Part shown: positions 13,023 through 21,628 of the stretch, piece after piece
Layout of the letters: every line of letters begins with the position of its first letter
How positions within the stretch are numbered: position 1 is the stretch's first letter
Source of the DNA: Planctomycetota bacterium
GTDB lineage: Bacteria > Planctomycetota > UBA1135
Assembly: GCA_027020785.1 (NCBI GenBank)
Contig: JALUVI010000153.1
Span: 1-37,371, forward strand
Reading direction: 5' to 3'
Length of the DNA: 37,371 bases
Notes under the pieces: model-generated
Told to the model about the DNA's origin: nothing
The model's input: the letters and a program-made list of their open reading frames with translations, nothing else
Databases searched by the model: none
Program-made: the position numbers and the translations under genes

Positions 13023-14177
13023 ATGGACCCCGTCGCCCGCCACCTCCGCACCTCGGTCTTCCTCCTGGGCCTCATCGCGACGGTCCTGTTCGGTTGGGTG
13101 CTCCACGTCGGCGCGGGCATCCTGCAGCCCCTCGTCATCGCCCTGCTGTTGGCCAACACCCTGGCGCCGGTGGTGCGCACCCTGTCGCGGTGGCACGTGC
13201 CGCCGGCATTGACCGTGGTCGCCTTGGTGGTGCTCCTCTTCATCGGGCTGGCTCAGGCCGGTCTCCTCCTCCAGGCCAACGTGGCGCAGTTCCTCGGCGC
13301 CGCGCCCTCGGAGGCGCACTCGATCGATCCCTTGAGCCCGGAGCAGGTCGAGCGTTCCAGCGAGTTCGGATGGAGCGCCATCGTCGAGAACGTCCGCCAG
13401 CGGCTCGAAGCCTCGTCCACCCCCAAGCCGGTGGTCGGGATGATCACCGACTCGCTCGAGGGCGTGGATCCGGCGACCCTGGCGCGGGGCGGCATCTCGA
13501 GCGGCATCGACTTCACTCGGGTCCTGGTGATCGTGATGATCTACATGATCTTCATGTTCGCCGAGGCGCGCATCTTCCGGCGCAAGATCCTCGCCATTGC
13601 CGGCACCCGCCGTGACTCGGCGGAGGAGACCCTGCGCCACCTCTCGCTCGGCATCCAGCGCTACCTCTCGGTGAAGACGGTGATCTCGTTGCTCACCGGC
13701 ACGCTGTGCTACCTGCTACTGGTCGCCTGTCAGGTGCCCTATGCGCTGCTCCTCGCCTTCGGCACCTTCCTGCTCAACTACATCCCGACGTTCGGCAGCA
13801 TCGTCGCCGGCATCTTCGCCAGTCTGATCGCGCTTGCCGCGACTGGGTCGTGGGAGGTCACGGCGATCGTGGCGACCGGCTACGTCGCCGTCAACCTCGT
13901 CCTCGGCAGCTATCTCGAGCCGAAGATCCTCGGCCGCGAACTGAACCTCTCTCCACTGGTGATCATCGTCTCGGTGGTGGTCTGGGGCGGGGTCTGGGGC
14001 ATCGTCGGCGCCTTCCTGGCGGTCCCGCTGACCAACGCCCTGCAGATCGTCCTGTGGAACTTCGAGCGCACGCGACCGATCGCGATCATGCTCTCCAGCG
14101 GGCGCACCATCGGGGAAGGGGGCGACACAGGGGGAGCCACCGTCGCCTCGGTCCCTTCGCCGGCTTCGGGAGAGTGA
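13023..14177 (+). CDS. AI-2E family transporter
   Basis: Multiple TM helices, LGSYLEPKILGRELNLSPLVIIVSVVVWGGVWGIVGAFLAVPLT typical of the AI-2E exporter family. Confidence 0.88.
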   Translation: MDPVARHLRTSVFLLGLIATVLFGWVLHVGAGILQPLVIALLLANTLAPVVRTLSRWHVPPALTVVALVVLLFIGLAQAGLLLQANVAQFLGAAPSEAHSIDPLSPEQVERSSEFGWSAIVENVRQRLEASSTPKPVVGMITDSLEGVDPATLARGGISSGIDFTRVLVIVMIYMIFMFAEARIFRRKILAIAGTRRDSAEETLRHLSLGIQRYLSVKTVISLLTGTLCYLLLVACQVPYALLLAFGTFLLNYIPTFGSIVAGIFASLIALAATGSWEVTAIVATGYVAVNLVLGSYLEPKILGRELNLSPLVIIVSVVVWGGVWGIVGAFLAVPLTNALQIVLWNFERTRPIAIMLSSGRTIGEGGDTGGATVASVPSPASGE

Positions 14178-14178
14178 G

Positions 14179-15084
14179 TCATCCTGCGGCGAGGCCGGCC
14201 GTCTCCAGGGCGACGCGGATCGGCAGCGCCAGGTTGTCGGCCGCCAGCCAGAGACGGAACCTGCTGTCGCCGAGCGGGCGGAGGCGCGCGACGAGGACCT
14301 CTTCGCGATCCCGGACCCCCGCTACGTCCCAGGCTTCGGGGCGGCTCGCGCAGCGCAGGCGGGGCGATGCTGCGAGGGCTGCGGCGAGGTCTTCGACCGG
14401 CGCCGGGGCCGCGGTCTCCACGACGAGGTCGGCGGCGTGCCCGACCTCGTGTGCGCAGCGTACGGCGGTGAAGTGGCCGACGAGCTCGGGCAGGCCGAGG
14501 ACCCGGCGCAGCTCGGCGGTCAACGCCCGTTCCTGGCCCCAGTCTCCGGTGCTCGGGTCGGGGGCCTCGCCGCAGGCCGGCGTGGCAGTGAGGCCGGCGG
14601 CCCGAGCCGCGGCCATGCCGCGCCGCCCGAGGCCACTTGCCGCCTGCAGCGTCGTGGCGAGGACGCGTTCCGGCGTGGCGACGGCTCGGATCGCGTCGAG
14701 CACGAAGGCGATGGGCGTCACCATGCAATCCGGGGTGGCGACGCGCCGGGCCCCGCGCGGCGCCGGGGCGACGCCGGGCAGCACCAGGGGCACCTCCGGG
14801 CGGAGACGGGCGGCATCGGACAGGTCCACGATGCGGGTGGTCTGCGGCGCTGCGTTGGCGAGCTCGTCGGCCGCGGCCGCCGGCACCGCCAGGAACAGGA
14901 GGTCCAGGTCGGTGAGGTCCGCGGCGGTGCGCCCGATGCGCCGCACCTCGGTTCGTCCCCGTTCCGCCAGCCGTGCAGTCAGCCGCCGGCCGAGCAGGCC
15001 GCCGGCGCCGGCCACGCCGCAACGCAGGGGGAGGGAGGCCGCGCCCACGAGCCCATCCTCGCGGAACGCCCACTTCCCGTCCAT
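14179..15084 (-). CDS. Aspartate-semialdehyde dehydrogenase-like protein (divergent, short)
   Basis: Rossmann CGVAGAGGLLGRRL; candidate catalytic Cys in ATPDCMVTPIAFVL; TTLQAASGLGRRG (cf. YQAVSGAG); EVGHAADLVVET (cf. GHSEAVNVE); ADNLALP. The start may be internal. Confidence 0.7.
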   Translation of the reverse strand: MDGKWAFREDGLVGAASLPLRCGVAGAGGLLGRRLTARLAERGRTEVRRIGRTAADLTDLDLLFLAVPAAAADELANAAPQTTRIVDLSDAARLRPEVPLVLPGVAPAPRGARRVATPDCMVTPIAFVLDAIRAVATPERVLATTLQAASGLGRRGMAAARAAGLTATPACGEAPDPSTGDWGQERALTAELRRVLGLPELVGHFTAVRCAHEVGHAADLVVETAAPAPVEDLAAALAASPRLRCASRPEAWDVAGVRDREEVLVARLRPLGDSRFRLWLAADNLALPIRVALETAGLAAG

Positions 15085-15104
15085 CCTGCCTTAGACTCAT
15101 GGGG

Positions 15105-15857
15105 ATGCTGGCCATCCACCCCGACGCACCGACCGCTGCGGCGCGACTCGCCGACGCGCTCGAGGCCGAGCTGCGGGGAGCGGAACGCCGACGCGGCCGG
15201 GTGGTCTGGGCGTTGCCGACGGGGCGGACCGTGTTGCCGCTCTACGAGGAGCTCCTGCGCCGCCATCGCGAAGAGGGCCTCTCCTTCGCGCGCGCCGTCG
15301 TGTTCCACCTCGACGAATTGTGGCCGACACCCCCGGGCGGCGGGTTCGGCGCCTTCCTCCGCGAGCGACTGCTCGGAGGTGCCGACTTCCGCGAAGAGAA
15401 CCTCCACTTCCTCGAGGGCGCGGCCGACGAGGCTGCGTGTCAGGCCGTGTGTTCTGAGTACGAAGCCAGGATCCGTTCCGTCGGTGGGCTCGGCCACGTC
15501 GTCCTCGGCATCGGCATCAACGGGCACCTCGCCTACAACGAGCCCGGTTCGTCGCCCGACTCGAGGACCCGACTGGTGCGCCTGCTGCCGAGCAGTCGGC
15601 TCGCGGCCGGAGCCATGGACCCGGCGTGGCAGGACGTCCGCCATGCCCTGACGTTGGGGCTGGGCACCATCCTGGCGGCGCGTCGGGTGTCGGTGCTGGC
15701 CACCGGCGAGGCCAAGGCCGCCGTGGTCGCCGCCGCGCTGCAGTCACGTCCGTACGCGGACCTCCCGGCGAGCTGGCTGCAGCGGCACCCTGCGGTGACG
15801 TGGTACCTCGACGAAGCCGCCGCCGCCGTGGTCGCTTCGCGGCCCGTTTCGCGATGA
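15105..15857 (+). CDS. Glucosamine-6-phosphate deaminase/isomerase family protein
   Basis: ALPTGRTVLPLYEEL, VVFHLDELW, VLGIGINGHLAYNEPGSS, LATGEAKAAVV. Two in-frame ATGs (15099, 15105); 15105 fits a TAGACT-N7-ATG leaderless arrangement. Confidence 0.82.
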   Translation: MLAIHPDAPTAAARLADALEAELRGAERRRGRVVWALPTGRTVLPLYEELLRRHREEGLSFARAVVFHLDELWPTPPGGGFGAFLRERLLGGADFREENLHFLEGAADEAACQAVCSEYEARIRSVGGLGHVVLGIGINGHLAYNEPGSSPDSRTRLVRLLPSSRLAAGAMDPAWQDVRHALTLGLGTILAARRVSVLATGEAKAAVVAAALQSRPYADLPASWLQRHPAVTWYLDEAAAAVVASRPVSR

Positions 15858-16252
15858 TTCCCTGCCCGGAGTGTCGAGGCCCACTGGCGGCCGTCGAACA
15901 TCGGGGGGTCGAGCTGGACGTCTGCCCCGCGGGGCACGGACGTTGGTGGGACCGGGACGAGCTGCGGATGTTGGTGGAGCGGAGCGGTGGAGATGCGCTG
16001 GCAGGCCTGGAGGCGGAACTCGCCGCTCTGCCCGCTTCCAGAACGGGGCGTCCCTGTCCGCGGTGCGACCGTCCGATGGAGCTGGTGCGCCCGGAGGCGA
16101 ACGACGCACCCTGGCTGGACCGTTGCCCGGCGGGTCATGGCCTGTGGTTCGACCCCGGCGAGCTCGCTGCCCTGCTCGCCGCGCGATTGGACGGTGACGC
16201 CCTCGTGTCGGTCCGCGACTACCTCGCCGACTTCCTGGAACCCGCCCCCTGA
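15854..16252 (+). CDS. Double zf-TFIIB-like zinc-ribbon protein
   Basis: Two repeats CPEC...LDVCPAGHGRWWDRDEL and CPRC...LDRCPAGHGLWFDPGEL; ATGA overlap with upstream gene. Confidence 0.8.
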   Translation: MIPCPECRGPLAAVEHRGVELDVCPAGHGRWWDRDELRMLVERSGGDALAGLEAELAALPASRTGRPCPRCDRPMELVRPEANDAPWLDRCPAGHGLWFDPGELAALLAARLDGDALVSVRDYLADFLEPAP

Positions 16253-16256
16253 TTCC

Positions 16257-16847
16257 GTGTCCCCACCCCTGCTGGTCGCCCTCGTCCTCGCCGTCCTCTT
16301 CGTGTGGGGCGTCTTCCTGTGGAACCGTCTGGTGCGGTCGCGCAACGACGTACGCAACGCCTGGTCGCAGATCGACGTCCAGCTGGCCCGCCGCCACGAC
16401 CTCGTGCCCAACCTGGTCGAGGTGGTCAAGGGCTACGCCAGGCACGAGGCCGACCTCTTGCGTGAGGTCGCCGAGGCGCGGAGTCGAGCCGTTCGCCTGG
16501 CCTCGCGCGGAGCCGATGCAGCCGGCGAGCTGGGCGAGGCCGAGACCACCCTCGGCCTCGCCATCTCGCGCCTGCTCGGCATCGCCGAGGCCTATCCCGA
16601 GCTCAAGGCGAGCCGGAACTTCCTGGCGTTGCAGGAGGAGCTGGCGAGCACCGAGAACCGGATCGCGTTCGCGCGACAGGCCTACAACGATGCGGTGGCA
16701 CGATACATGACGCTGCGGGAGAGCTTTCCCGACCGGCTGCTGGCCGGCGGCTTCGAGCCTTATCCGTACTTCACCATGAAGGACGAGGCCGCGCGCCGTA
16801 CGCCGGACGTCACGCTCGACGACCTCGCCGGACGGTCCGCGGTCTGA
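16257..16847 (+). CDS. LemA family protein
   Basis: GTG start; N-terminal TM; RNDVRNAWSQIDVQLARRHDLVPNLVEVVKGYARHE, YNDAVARYMTLRESFPDRLLAG. Confidence 0.93.
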   Translation: MSPPLLVALVLAVLFVWGVFLWNRLVRSRNDVRNAWSQIDVQLARRHDLVPNLVEVVKGYARHEADLLREVAEARSRAVRLASRGADAAGELGEAETTLGLAISRLLGIAEAYPELKASRNFLALQEELASTENRIAFARQAYNDAVARYMTLRESFPDRLLAGGFEPYPYFTMKDEAARRTPDVTLDDLAGRSAV

Positions 16848-16859
16848 CCGTTTCGTCCC

Positions 16860-18149
16860 ATGTGGGAACAGATTCGATCCAACCGGACCCGCAGCTTCCT
16901 GGTCGTCACCGGGATGGCGGTCCTGCTCGGAGTGGTCGGCGCCGCGCTCGGGCTGCTGTTCGGCGGCGAGGGCGGCACGTGGATCGGTGTAGCCGCTGCA
17001 CTGGCCGTCTGGCTCGCCCTCTGGGCGACCTCGGTCTCGCGCGGCGACGACCTGATGCTGCGCATCGCCGGCGCCCAGGAAGTGAGCCGGTCGGACTTCC
17101 CCATGCTGCACAACGTGGTCGAGGAGATGGCGATCGCGGCCGCGCTGCCCGTCAAGCCCCGGGTGTTCGTGATCGAGGACGATGCGCCGAACGCCTTCGC
17201 CACCGGTCTGCGGCCGGACAAGGCCGCGGTCACGGTGACCACGGGTCTCCTCCGTCGGTTGGATCGCGACGAGCTCCAGGGCGTGGTCGCGCACGAGATC
17301 GGGCACGTGCGCAACCGTGACGTCGCCCTGATGGTGACCGCCGGCGTCATGCTCGGTTCGGTCGCCCTGCTGGCGGCGGTGGGGAGGCGCGCCTTGTGGT
17401 GGGGCGGGGGAAGGGTGCGCTCCCGCTCCGGCGGCGACGGGGCGCCGCAGGCCGCCGCCGTCGCCCTGGCCCTGCTGGTGGTCGTCCTGGCGCCGATCTT
17501 CGCCCAGCTCCTCTACTTCGCCTTGTCGAGGCGACGGGAGTACCTCGCCGACGCCTGCGGGGCCGCCTACACGCGCTATCCGGAGGGTCTGGCCCGCGCC
17601 CTCGAGAAGATCTCCGGCGTCCGAGTGCCTGCGCGCTCCGTGGACCCCGTGACCGCCCCCATGTACATCGTGCCGCCGCTGCCGCCGGGGGCGATGGCCG
17701 CCCGCGGCGCCCGCCGTCCGGCCTGGTTCTCGACCCACCCCCCGGTGGAGGAGCGCGTCCGCATCCTGCGCAGCATGGCGGGAGCCGGCATCGCCGACTA
17801 CGCCGCCGCCTTCGAGCGGGTGCGGGGCCGGCGCCTGGTGCGCCACGCCGAGGCCCCGGGCCCGGGGCTGCCGGCCCACGCCTCCGCCGTGGCCCCTGCG
17901 GCCGCGCCTCCTGGAGCCCCCGGTCCGGCCGAACGGGCCCGCGCCGCGAGCGATGCCCTCCTCAGGGCCCGTGGCTACCGCTTGGTCCAGTGCCCGGCCT
18001 GCGGGGCGGTGAACAAGCTGCCGCCCCCGCTCGCCGGGACCGTGGTCCACTGCCTGCGCTGCGGCGAGCGGCTGCCGGGGGGGCATGGCGGCCCCGGCTC
18101 GGAAACTGGGTGCGAAGATTGTTCTACTCCTCCTCGCCATTCCGTGTAA
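16860..18149 (+). CDS. M48 family (HtpX-like) membrane zinc metalloprotease with C-terminal zinc ribbon
   Basis: VVAHEIGHVRNRD, SRRREYLADACGAAYT, TM segments; C-terminal CPACGAVNKLPPPLAGTVVHCLRCG. Confidence 0.92.
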   Translation: MWEQIRSNRTRSFLVVTGMAVLLGVVGAALGLLFGGEGGTWIGVAAALAVWLALWATSVSRGDDLMLRIAGAQEVSRSDFPMLHNVVEEMAIAAALPVKPRVFVIEDDAPNAFATGLRPDKAAVTVTTGLLRRLDRDELQGVVAHEIGHVRNRDVALMVTAGVMLGSVALLAAVGRRALWWGGGRVRSRSGGDGAPQAAAVALALLVVVLAPIFAQLLYFALSRRREYLADACGAAYTRYPEGLARALEKISGVRVPARSVDPVTAPMYIVPPLPPGAMAARGARRPAWFSTHPPVEERVRILRSMAGAGIADYAAAFERVRGRRLVRHAEAPGPGLPAHASAVAPAAAPPGAPGPAERARAASDALLRARGYRLVQCPACGAVNKLPPPLAGTVVHCLRCGERLPGGHGGPGSETGCEDCSTPPRHSV

Positions 18150-18277
18150 GACATTGACTGGCAGGAGGTTGCGGCGTTTTTGCCGCCCGGGCGAGCCCGG
18201 CTCCGTTCCCGGCCTCATGCCCCCCGGTGCGGGGGACTTGAGTCGAATCCAGCACATCCTGGACACCCAGTTTCCGC

Positions 18278-18283
18278 TATACT
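18278..18283 (+). promoter_or_regulatory. -10 element (TATACT) of the trp operon promoter
   Basis: TATACT located 6 nt upstream of the leader-peptide GTG; no convincing -35 at standard spacing. Confidence 0.55.
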
Positions 18284-18289
18284 TCGCTC

Positions 18290-18361
18290 GTGCACCGCTT
18301 CCATGCGTGGTCGTGGCCCGACGGGCCCGGGGTCTTCCCGGGCGCCGGGGTCGCTGGTTGA
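18290..18361 (+). CDS. trpL: Candidate trp operon leader peptide (V/M)HRFHAWSWPDGPGVFPGAGVAG
   Basis: 23-codon GTG...TGA ORF with two Trp codons (18308-18310, 18314-18316) between the -10 and a strong terminator hairpin just upstream of trpE. Confidence 0.7.
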   Translation: MHRFHAWSWPDGPGVFPGAGVAG

Positions 18362-18382
18362 CCTCGCCGCCCCTGGAAGCCC

Positions 18383-18420
18383 GCGGGCCCCGGTTTCCCA
18401 CCGGGGCCCGCTTCCTTTTT
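18383..18420 (+). terminator. Intrinsic terminator/attenuator upstream of trpE
   Basis: Perfect 11-bp stem GCGGGCCCCGG (18383-18393) / CCGGGGCCCGC (18401-18411), 7-nt loop TTTCCCA, then TTCCTTTTT; trpE starts about 10 nt later. Confidence 0.82.
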
Positions 18421-18429
18421 CGGCCCGGA

Positions 18430-19989
18430 ATGCCGATGAGAACCCACTCCCCGATGCCCCCGCCCGCCCAACGCCCGATCGTCCTCGAGCGGTCGCGTCC
18501 CGAGGACGCGGACCACCACGGCCTCGTGTGGATGGTCCTCCCGGCCGACTTCCTGACCCCGGTGACGGCGTTCCTGCGGCTCCGAGCGGGAGGGCGTGAG
18601 CCCGGACTGTTGGAGTCCGCCGAGGGGCCGGAGCGGCTGGCCCGCCACTCGTTCCTGCCGTGCGACCCCGATGCCCGCCTCCTCGCCGACGAGGACGGTC
18701 GGGTCCAGGTCGAGGGAGTGCCGGGAGCCGACGGCGCCACGGAGGGGCCGCTCCTGGCCCGTCTCGTTGCGCTCGCCGCGCCTCGCGTCGCCGCTCCGCC
18801 GCCCGGCCTGCCGCCCTTCCTCGGGGGTTGGGTCGGGGCCCTCTCCTACACGTGGGCCGGAGAGCTCGAACCGCGCGTCGCAGCGGCCGCCCGCGCTGCC
18901 GGGCAGCGCCCGAGCGGCGAACCCATGGCCGACTTCCGGCGCTATCCGACCGTGGTCGCCTTCGACCACGCGGCACAGCGTCTCTACCTGGTGCGCCGCT
19001 GCCCCGAGGGCGGGACCGGGTTCCAGGACGCCATGACTCGGCTCGAGGGCATCGCCGAAGACCTCGCCCAGCCGGCTCCGCCGAGCTCCGCCTTCGAGGT
19101 CGGCTCTCTCGAACCCCGGAGCTCGCTCGACCGCGCCGGCTACGTCGCCGGGGTCGAGGCGCTGGCCGAGGCCATCCGCCAGGGCGAGGTCTTCCAGGCC
19201 GTGCTGGCGCGGCGCTTGGAGTGGGACTTCGTCGGAGATCCGTTCACGCTCTACCGCATGCTGCGTCTGACCAACCCGGCGCCGCACATGTTCTACTTCT
19301 CGTCCGGCGGCCGGACCCTGGTCGGTTCCTCGCCCGAGCGGCTGGTCTCGGTGACCGGACGCCGTGTCCAGAACCGGCCCATCGCCGGGACCCGCCCACG
19401 CCACGCCGTCGAGGCCGAGGACCGGCGGCTCGGCGCCGAGCTCCTGGCCGACGCCAAGGAACGCGCCGAGCACGACATGCTGGTGGACCTCGCCCGCAAC
19501 GACCTCGGCCGCATCGCCCGCACCGGCACGGTCGAGGTCGTGGAGCGCGCCGTCCTCGAGCGCTTCGCCCGCGTCCAGCACCTGGTGAGTCGGGTCGAGT
19601 GCGACCTCGCCGCGCCCTTCGGACCGCTGGACGCCCTGGCCGCCGCCTTCCCCGCTGGCACCGTGTCGGGGGCGCCCAAGGTCCGCGCCATGGAATTGCT
19701 CGCCGCCCTCGAGCCGGTCGCCCGCGGTGCCTACGCCGGCGCCTTCGGCTACCTCGACGACTACGGCAACCTGGACACCGCCATCGTGCTGCGCACCTTC
19801 GTCGCCAACCATGACGCACCCTCACCGGACGGGGGAAGGCACGAGGTCCGCGGCACGGTGGCCATCGGCGCCGGCGCCGGCATCGTCCACGATTCGCGCC
19901 CCGAGGCCGAGTTCCTCGAGACCGAGCACAAGGCGCGCGCCGTCGCCGAGGCCCTGGAGCTCGCTGCGCGCGAGGGAGACCTGCGATGA
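18430..19989 (+). CDS. trpE: Anthranilate synthase component I
   Basis: LLESAEGPERLARHSFL, GEVFQAVLARRLEW, FYFSSGGRTLVGSSPERLV, RPIAGTRPR, DMLVDLARNDLGRIARTGTVEV, GTVSGAPKVRAMELL, YAGAFGYLDDYGNLDTAI. The ORF-track start (18085) overruns the leader; ATG 18430 is the likely start. Confidence 0.95.
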   Translation: MPMRTHSPMPPPAQRPIVLERSRPEDADHHGLVWMVLPADFLTPVTAFLRLRAGGREPGLLESAEGPERLARHSFLPCDPDARLLADEDGRVQVEGVPGADGATEGPLLARLVALAAPRVAAPPPGLPPFLGGWVGALSYTWAGELEPRVAAAARAAGQRPSGEPMADFRRYPTVVAFDHAAQRLYLVRRCPEGGTGFQDAMTRLEGIAEDLAQPAPPSSAFEVGSLEPRSSLDRAGYVAGVEALAEAIRQGEVFQAVLARRLEWDFVGDPFTLYRMLRLTNPAPHMFYFSSGGRTLVGSSPERLVSVTGRRVQNRPIAGTRPRHAVEAEDRRLGAELLADAKERAEHDMLVDLARNDLGRIARTGTVEVVERAVLERFARVQHLVSRVECDLAAPFGPLDALAAAFPAGTVSGAPKVRAMELLAALEPVARGAYAGAFGYLDDYGNLDTAIVLRTFVANHDAPSPDGGRHEVRGTVAIGAGAGIVHDSRPEAEFLETEHKARAVAEALELAAREGDLR

Positions 19990-20573
19990 TCCTCCTGCTC
20001 GACAACTACGACTCCTTCACCTGGAACCTCTACCAGGCACTGGCGGCGCGCGGCGCCGAGGTCGAGGTGGTCCGCAACGACGCCTGCAGCGTGGACGAGC
20101 TGCTCGCCGTCGGCCCGGTCGCGGTCGTCTCCTCGCCGGGGCCGGGGCGCCCCGAGGACGCCGGCGTCCTGCCGGAGCTGATCGCCCGCATCCCCGACGA
20201 GCTGCCGTTCCTCGGCGTGTGCCTCGGCCACCAGGCCCTGGTCCAGCACCACGGCGGACGCCTGGTCGTGGACGACGTTCCGGTCCACGGCAAGGCCTCG
20301 CTGGTCCATCACGAGGGTGCTCCTCTGTTCGCGGGTCTGCCTGAGCCCTTCCCCGCCGGCCGCTACCACTCGTTGCGGGCCGAACGCGAGAGCCTGCCCA
20401 CCATTCTGGAGCTCACCGCCTGGACCGAGGACGGCATCGTGATGGGGGTGAAGCACCGCGAGCGCCCGCACTGGGGCGTGCAGTTCCACCCCGAGTCCAT
20501 CCTCACCCCCCAGGGCGAGCGCCTGCTCGCCAACTTCCTCGACCTCGCCGGGCTGCCGGCGCCGCTTCCGTGA
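19986..20573 (+). CDS. trpG: Anthranilate synthase component II (glutamine amidotransferase)
   Basis: LLLDNYDSFTWNLYQ, SSPGPGRPEDAGV, FLGVCLGHQAL, WGVQFHPESILT; ATGA overlap with trpE. Confidence 0.96.
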   Translation: MILLLDNYDSFTWNLYQALAARGAEVEVVRNDACSVDELLAVGPVAVVSSPGPGRPEDAGVLPELIARIPDELPFLGVCLGHQALVQHHGGRLVVDDVPVHGKASLVHHEGAPLFAGLPEPFPAGRYHSLRAERESLPTILELTAWTEDGIVMGVKHRERPHWGVQFHPESILTPQGERLLANFLDLAGLPAPLP

Positions 20574-21628
20574 ACGTCGCCGAGGCCCTGGACCGCGTCC
20601 GCGGCGGCGGCGTCCTGACCCGCGACGCATCGCGGGCGCTGTTCGCCGCCGTGCTGGCCGACCCCGGCGACGAGGAACTCCTGGGCGACCTCCTCACCGC
20701 CCTCGCCGCCCGCGGTGAGACCGCCGCCGAGATCCTCGGCGCCGCCGAGGCGATGCGGGGGGCGATGGTGCCCTTCCACGCCGCATCCGCGGCCGATGCC
20801 GTGGACACCTGCGGCACCGGCGGTGACGGCCTCGGCAGCTTCAACCTCTCGACCGCGGCCGCCCTGGTCGTGGCGGCCTGCGGCGTGCCCGTGGTCAAGC
20901 ACGGCAACCGCGCCGCGTCGTCGCGCTGCGGCAGCGCCGACCTCCTCGAGGCCGCAGGCGTGCGCCTCGCCCTGACCCCCGAAGCCGCCGCCGAAGTCCT
21001 CGAGCGCTGCGGCTTCGTCTTCCTCTTCGCCCCGGCCTTCCATCCCGCGCTCGGCCGCCTGGCCCCCCTGCGCCGCCGGCTCGGGGTGCGGACCATCTTC
21101 AACTTCCTGGGTCCCCTGTGCAATCCGGCGGGGGTGCGTCGGCAGCTCCTCGGTGTCTCGGCCGCCGACCGCCTCGACGACTACGCCGCCGTCCTCGCGG
21201 AGCTCGGCGTCTCCGCCGCTGCGGCGGTCCACGGCGCGGGCGGCGCCGACGAGCTGACCCTCGAGGGGCCCGCCGAAGTGCGTTGGGTCCTCCCCGGCGG
21301 AGTGACCGCCGAGCGCCTGGACGCCGGCGCCCTCGGGCTCGACGCCGCGCCGAACGCCGCGCTCCGCGGCGGCGACGCCGCGACCAACCTCGCGTTGCTT
21401 CGCTCCGTGCTCGACGGCGAGCCGGGACCGCTGCGCGACGCGGTGCTCCTGAACGCGGCGGCGGCCCTGGCCGTGGCCGGTTGTGGGACGACCCCCCCGG
21501 GGTCGGATCGGATCGCGTCCGAGCTGCAGCGCGCCGGCGAGGCCGTGGACTCGGGCCGCGCCGCCGCCGTCCTCGAGGAACTCGTTGCGGCGACCCGGGA
21601 GGTCGCGGCAGGAGGGAGCGCCCGATGA
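20570..21628 (+). CDS. trpD: Anthranilate phosphoribosyltransferase
   Basis: DTCGTGGDGLGSFNLSTAAALVVAACGVPVVKHGNRAASSRCGSADLLEA, GVRTIFNFLGPLCNPAG; GTG start overlapping trpG. Confidence 0.96.
   Translation: MNVAEALDRVRGGGVLTRDASRALFAAVLADPGDEELLGDLLTALAARGETAAEILGAAEAMRGAMVPFHAASAADAVDTCGTGGDGLGSFNLSTAAALVVAACGVPVVKHGNRAASSRCGSADLLEAAGVRLALTPEAAAEVLERCGFVFLFAPAFHPALGRLAPLRRRLGVRTIFNFLGPLCNPAGVRRQLLGVSAADRLDDYAAVLAELGVSAAAAVHGAGGADELTLEGPAEVRWVLPGGVTAERLDAGALGLDAAPNAALRGGDAATNLALLRSVLDGEPGPLRDAVLLNAAAALAVAGCGTTPPGSDRIASELQRAGEAVDSGRAAAVLEELVAATREVAAGGSAR

Noticed and set aside
18171-18186. GCGGC-GTTTTT-GCCGC hairpin as M48 terminator
   Set aside because: Only a 5-bp stem with the T-run inside the loop, not downstream; not a convincing intrinsic terminator.
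18238-18256. ACTTGAGTCGAATCCAGCA resembling a tRNA T-arm
   Set aside because: No acceptor, D or anticodon stems around it; chance similarity.
18239-18265. TTGAGT (18239) or TGGACA (18260) as the -35 of the trp promoter
   Set aside because: Spacings to TATACT are about 33 and 12 bp, outside the usual range; no -35 claimed.
18085-18429. ORF-track N-terminal extension of trpE
   Set aside because: Runs through the M48 3' end, the promoter, leader peptide and terminator hairpin; TrpE homology begins after ATG 18430.
15744-18740. 998-aa minus-strand ORF
   Set aside because: Antisense to nagB-like, zf-TFIIB, LemA, M48 and the trp leader, all with strong motif support; no coherent domain.
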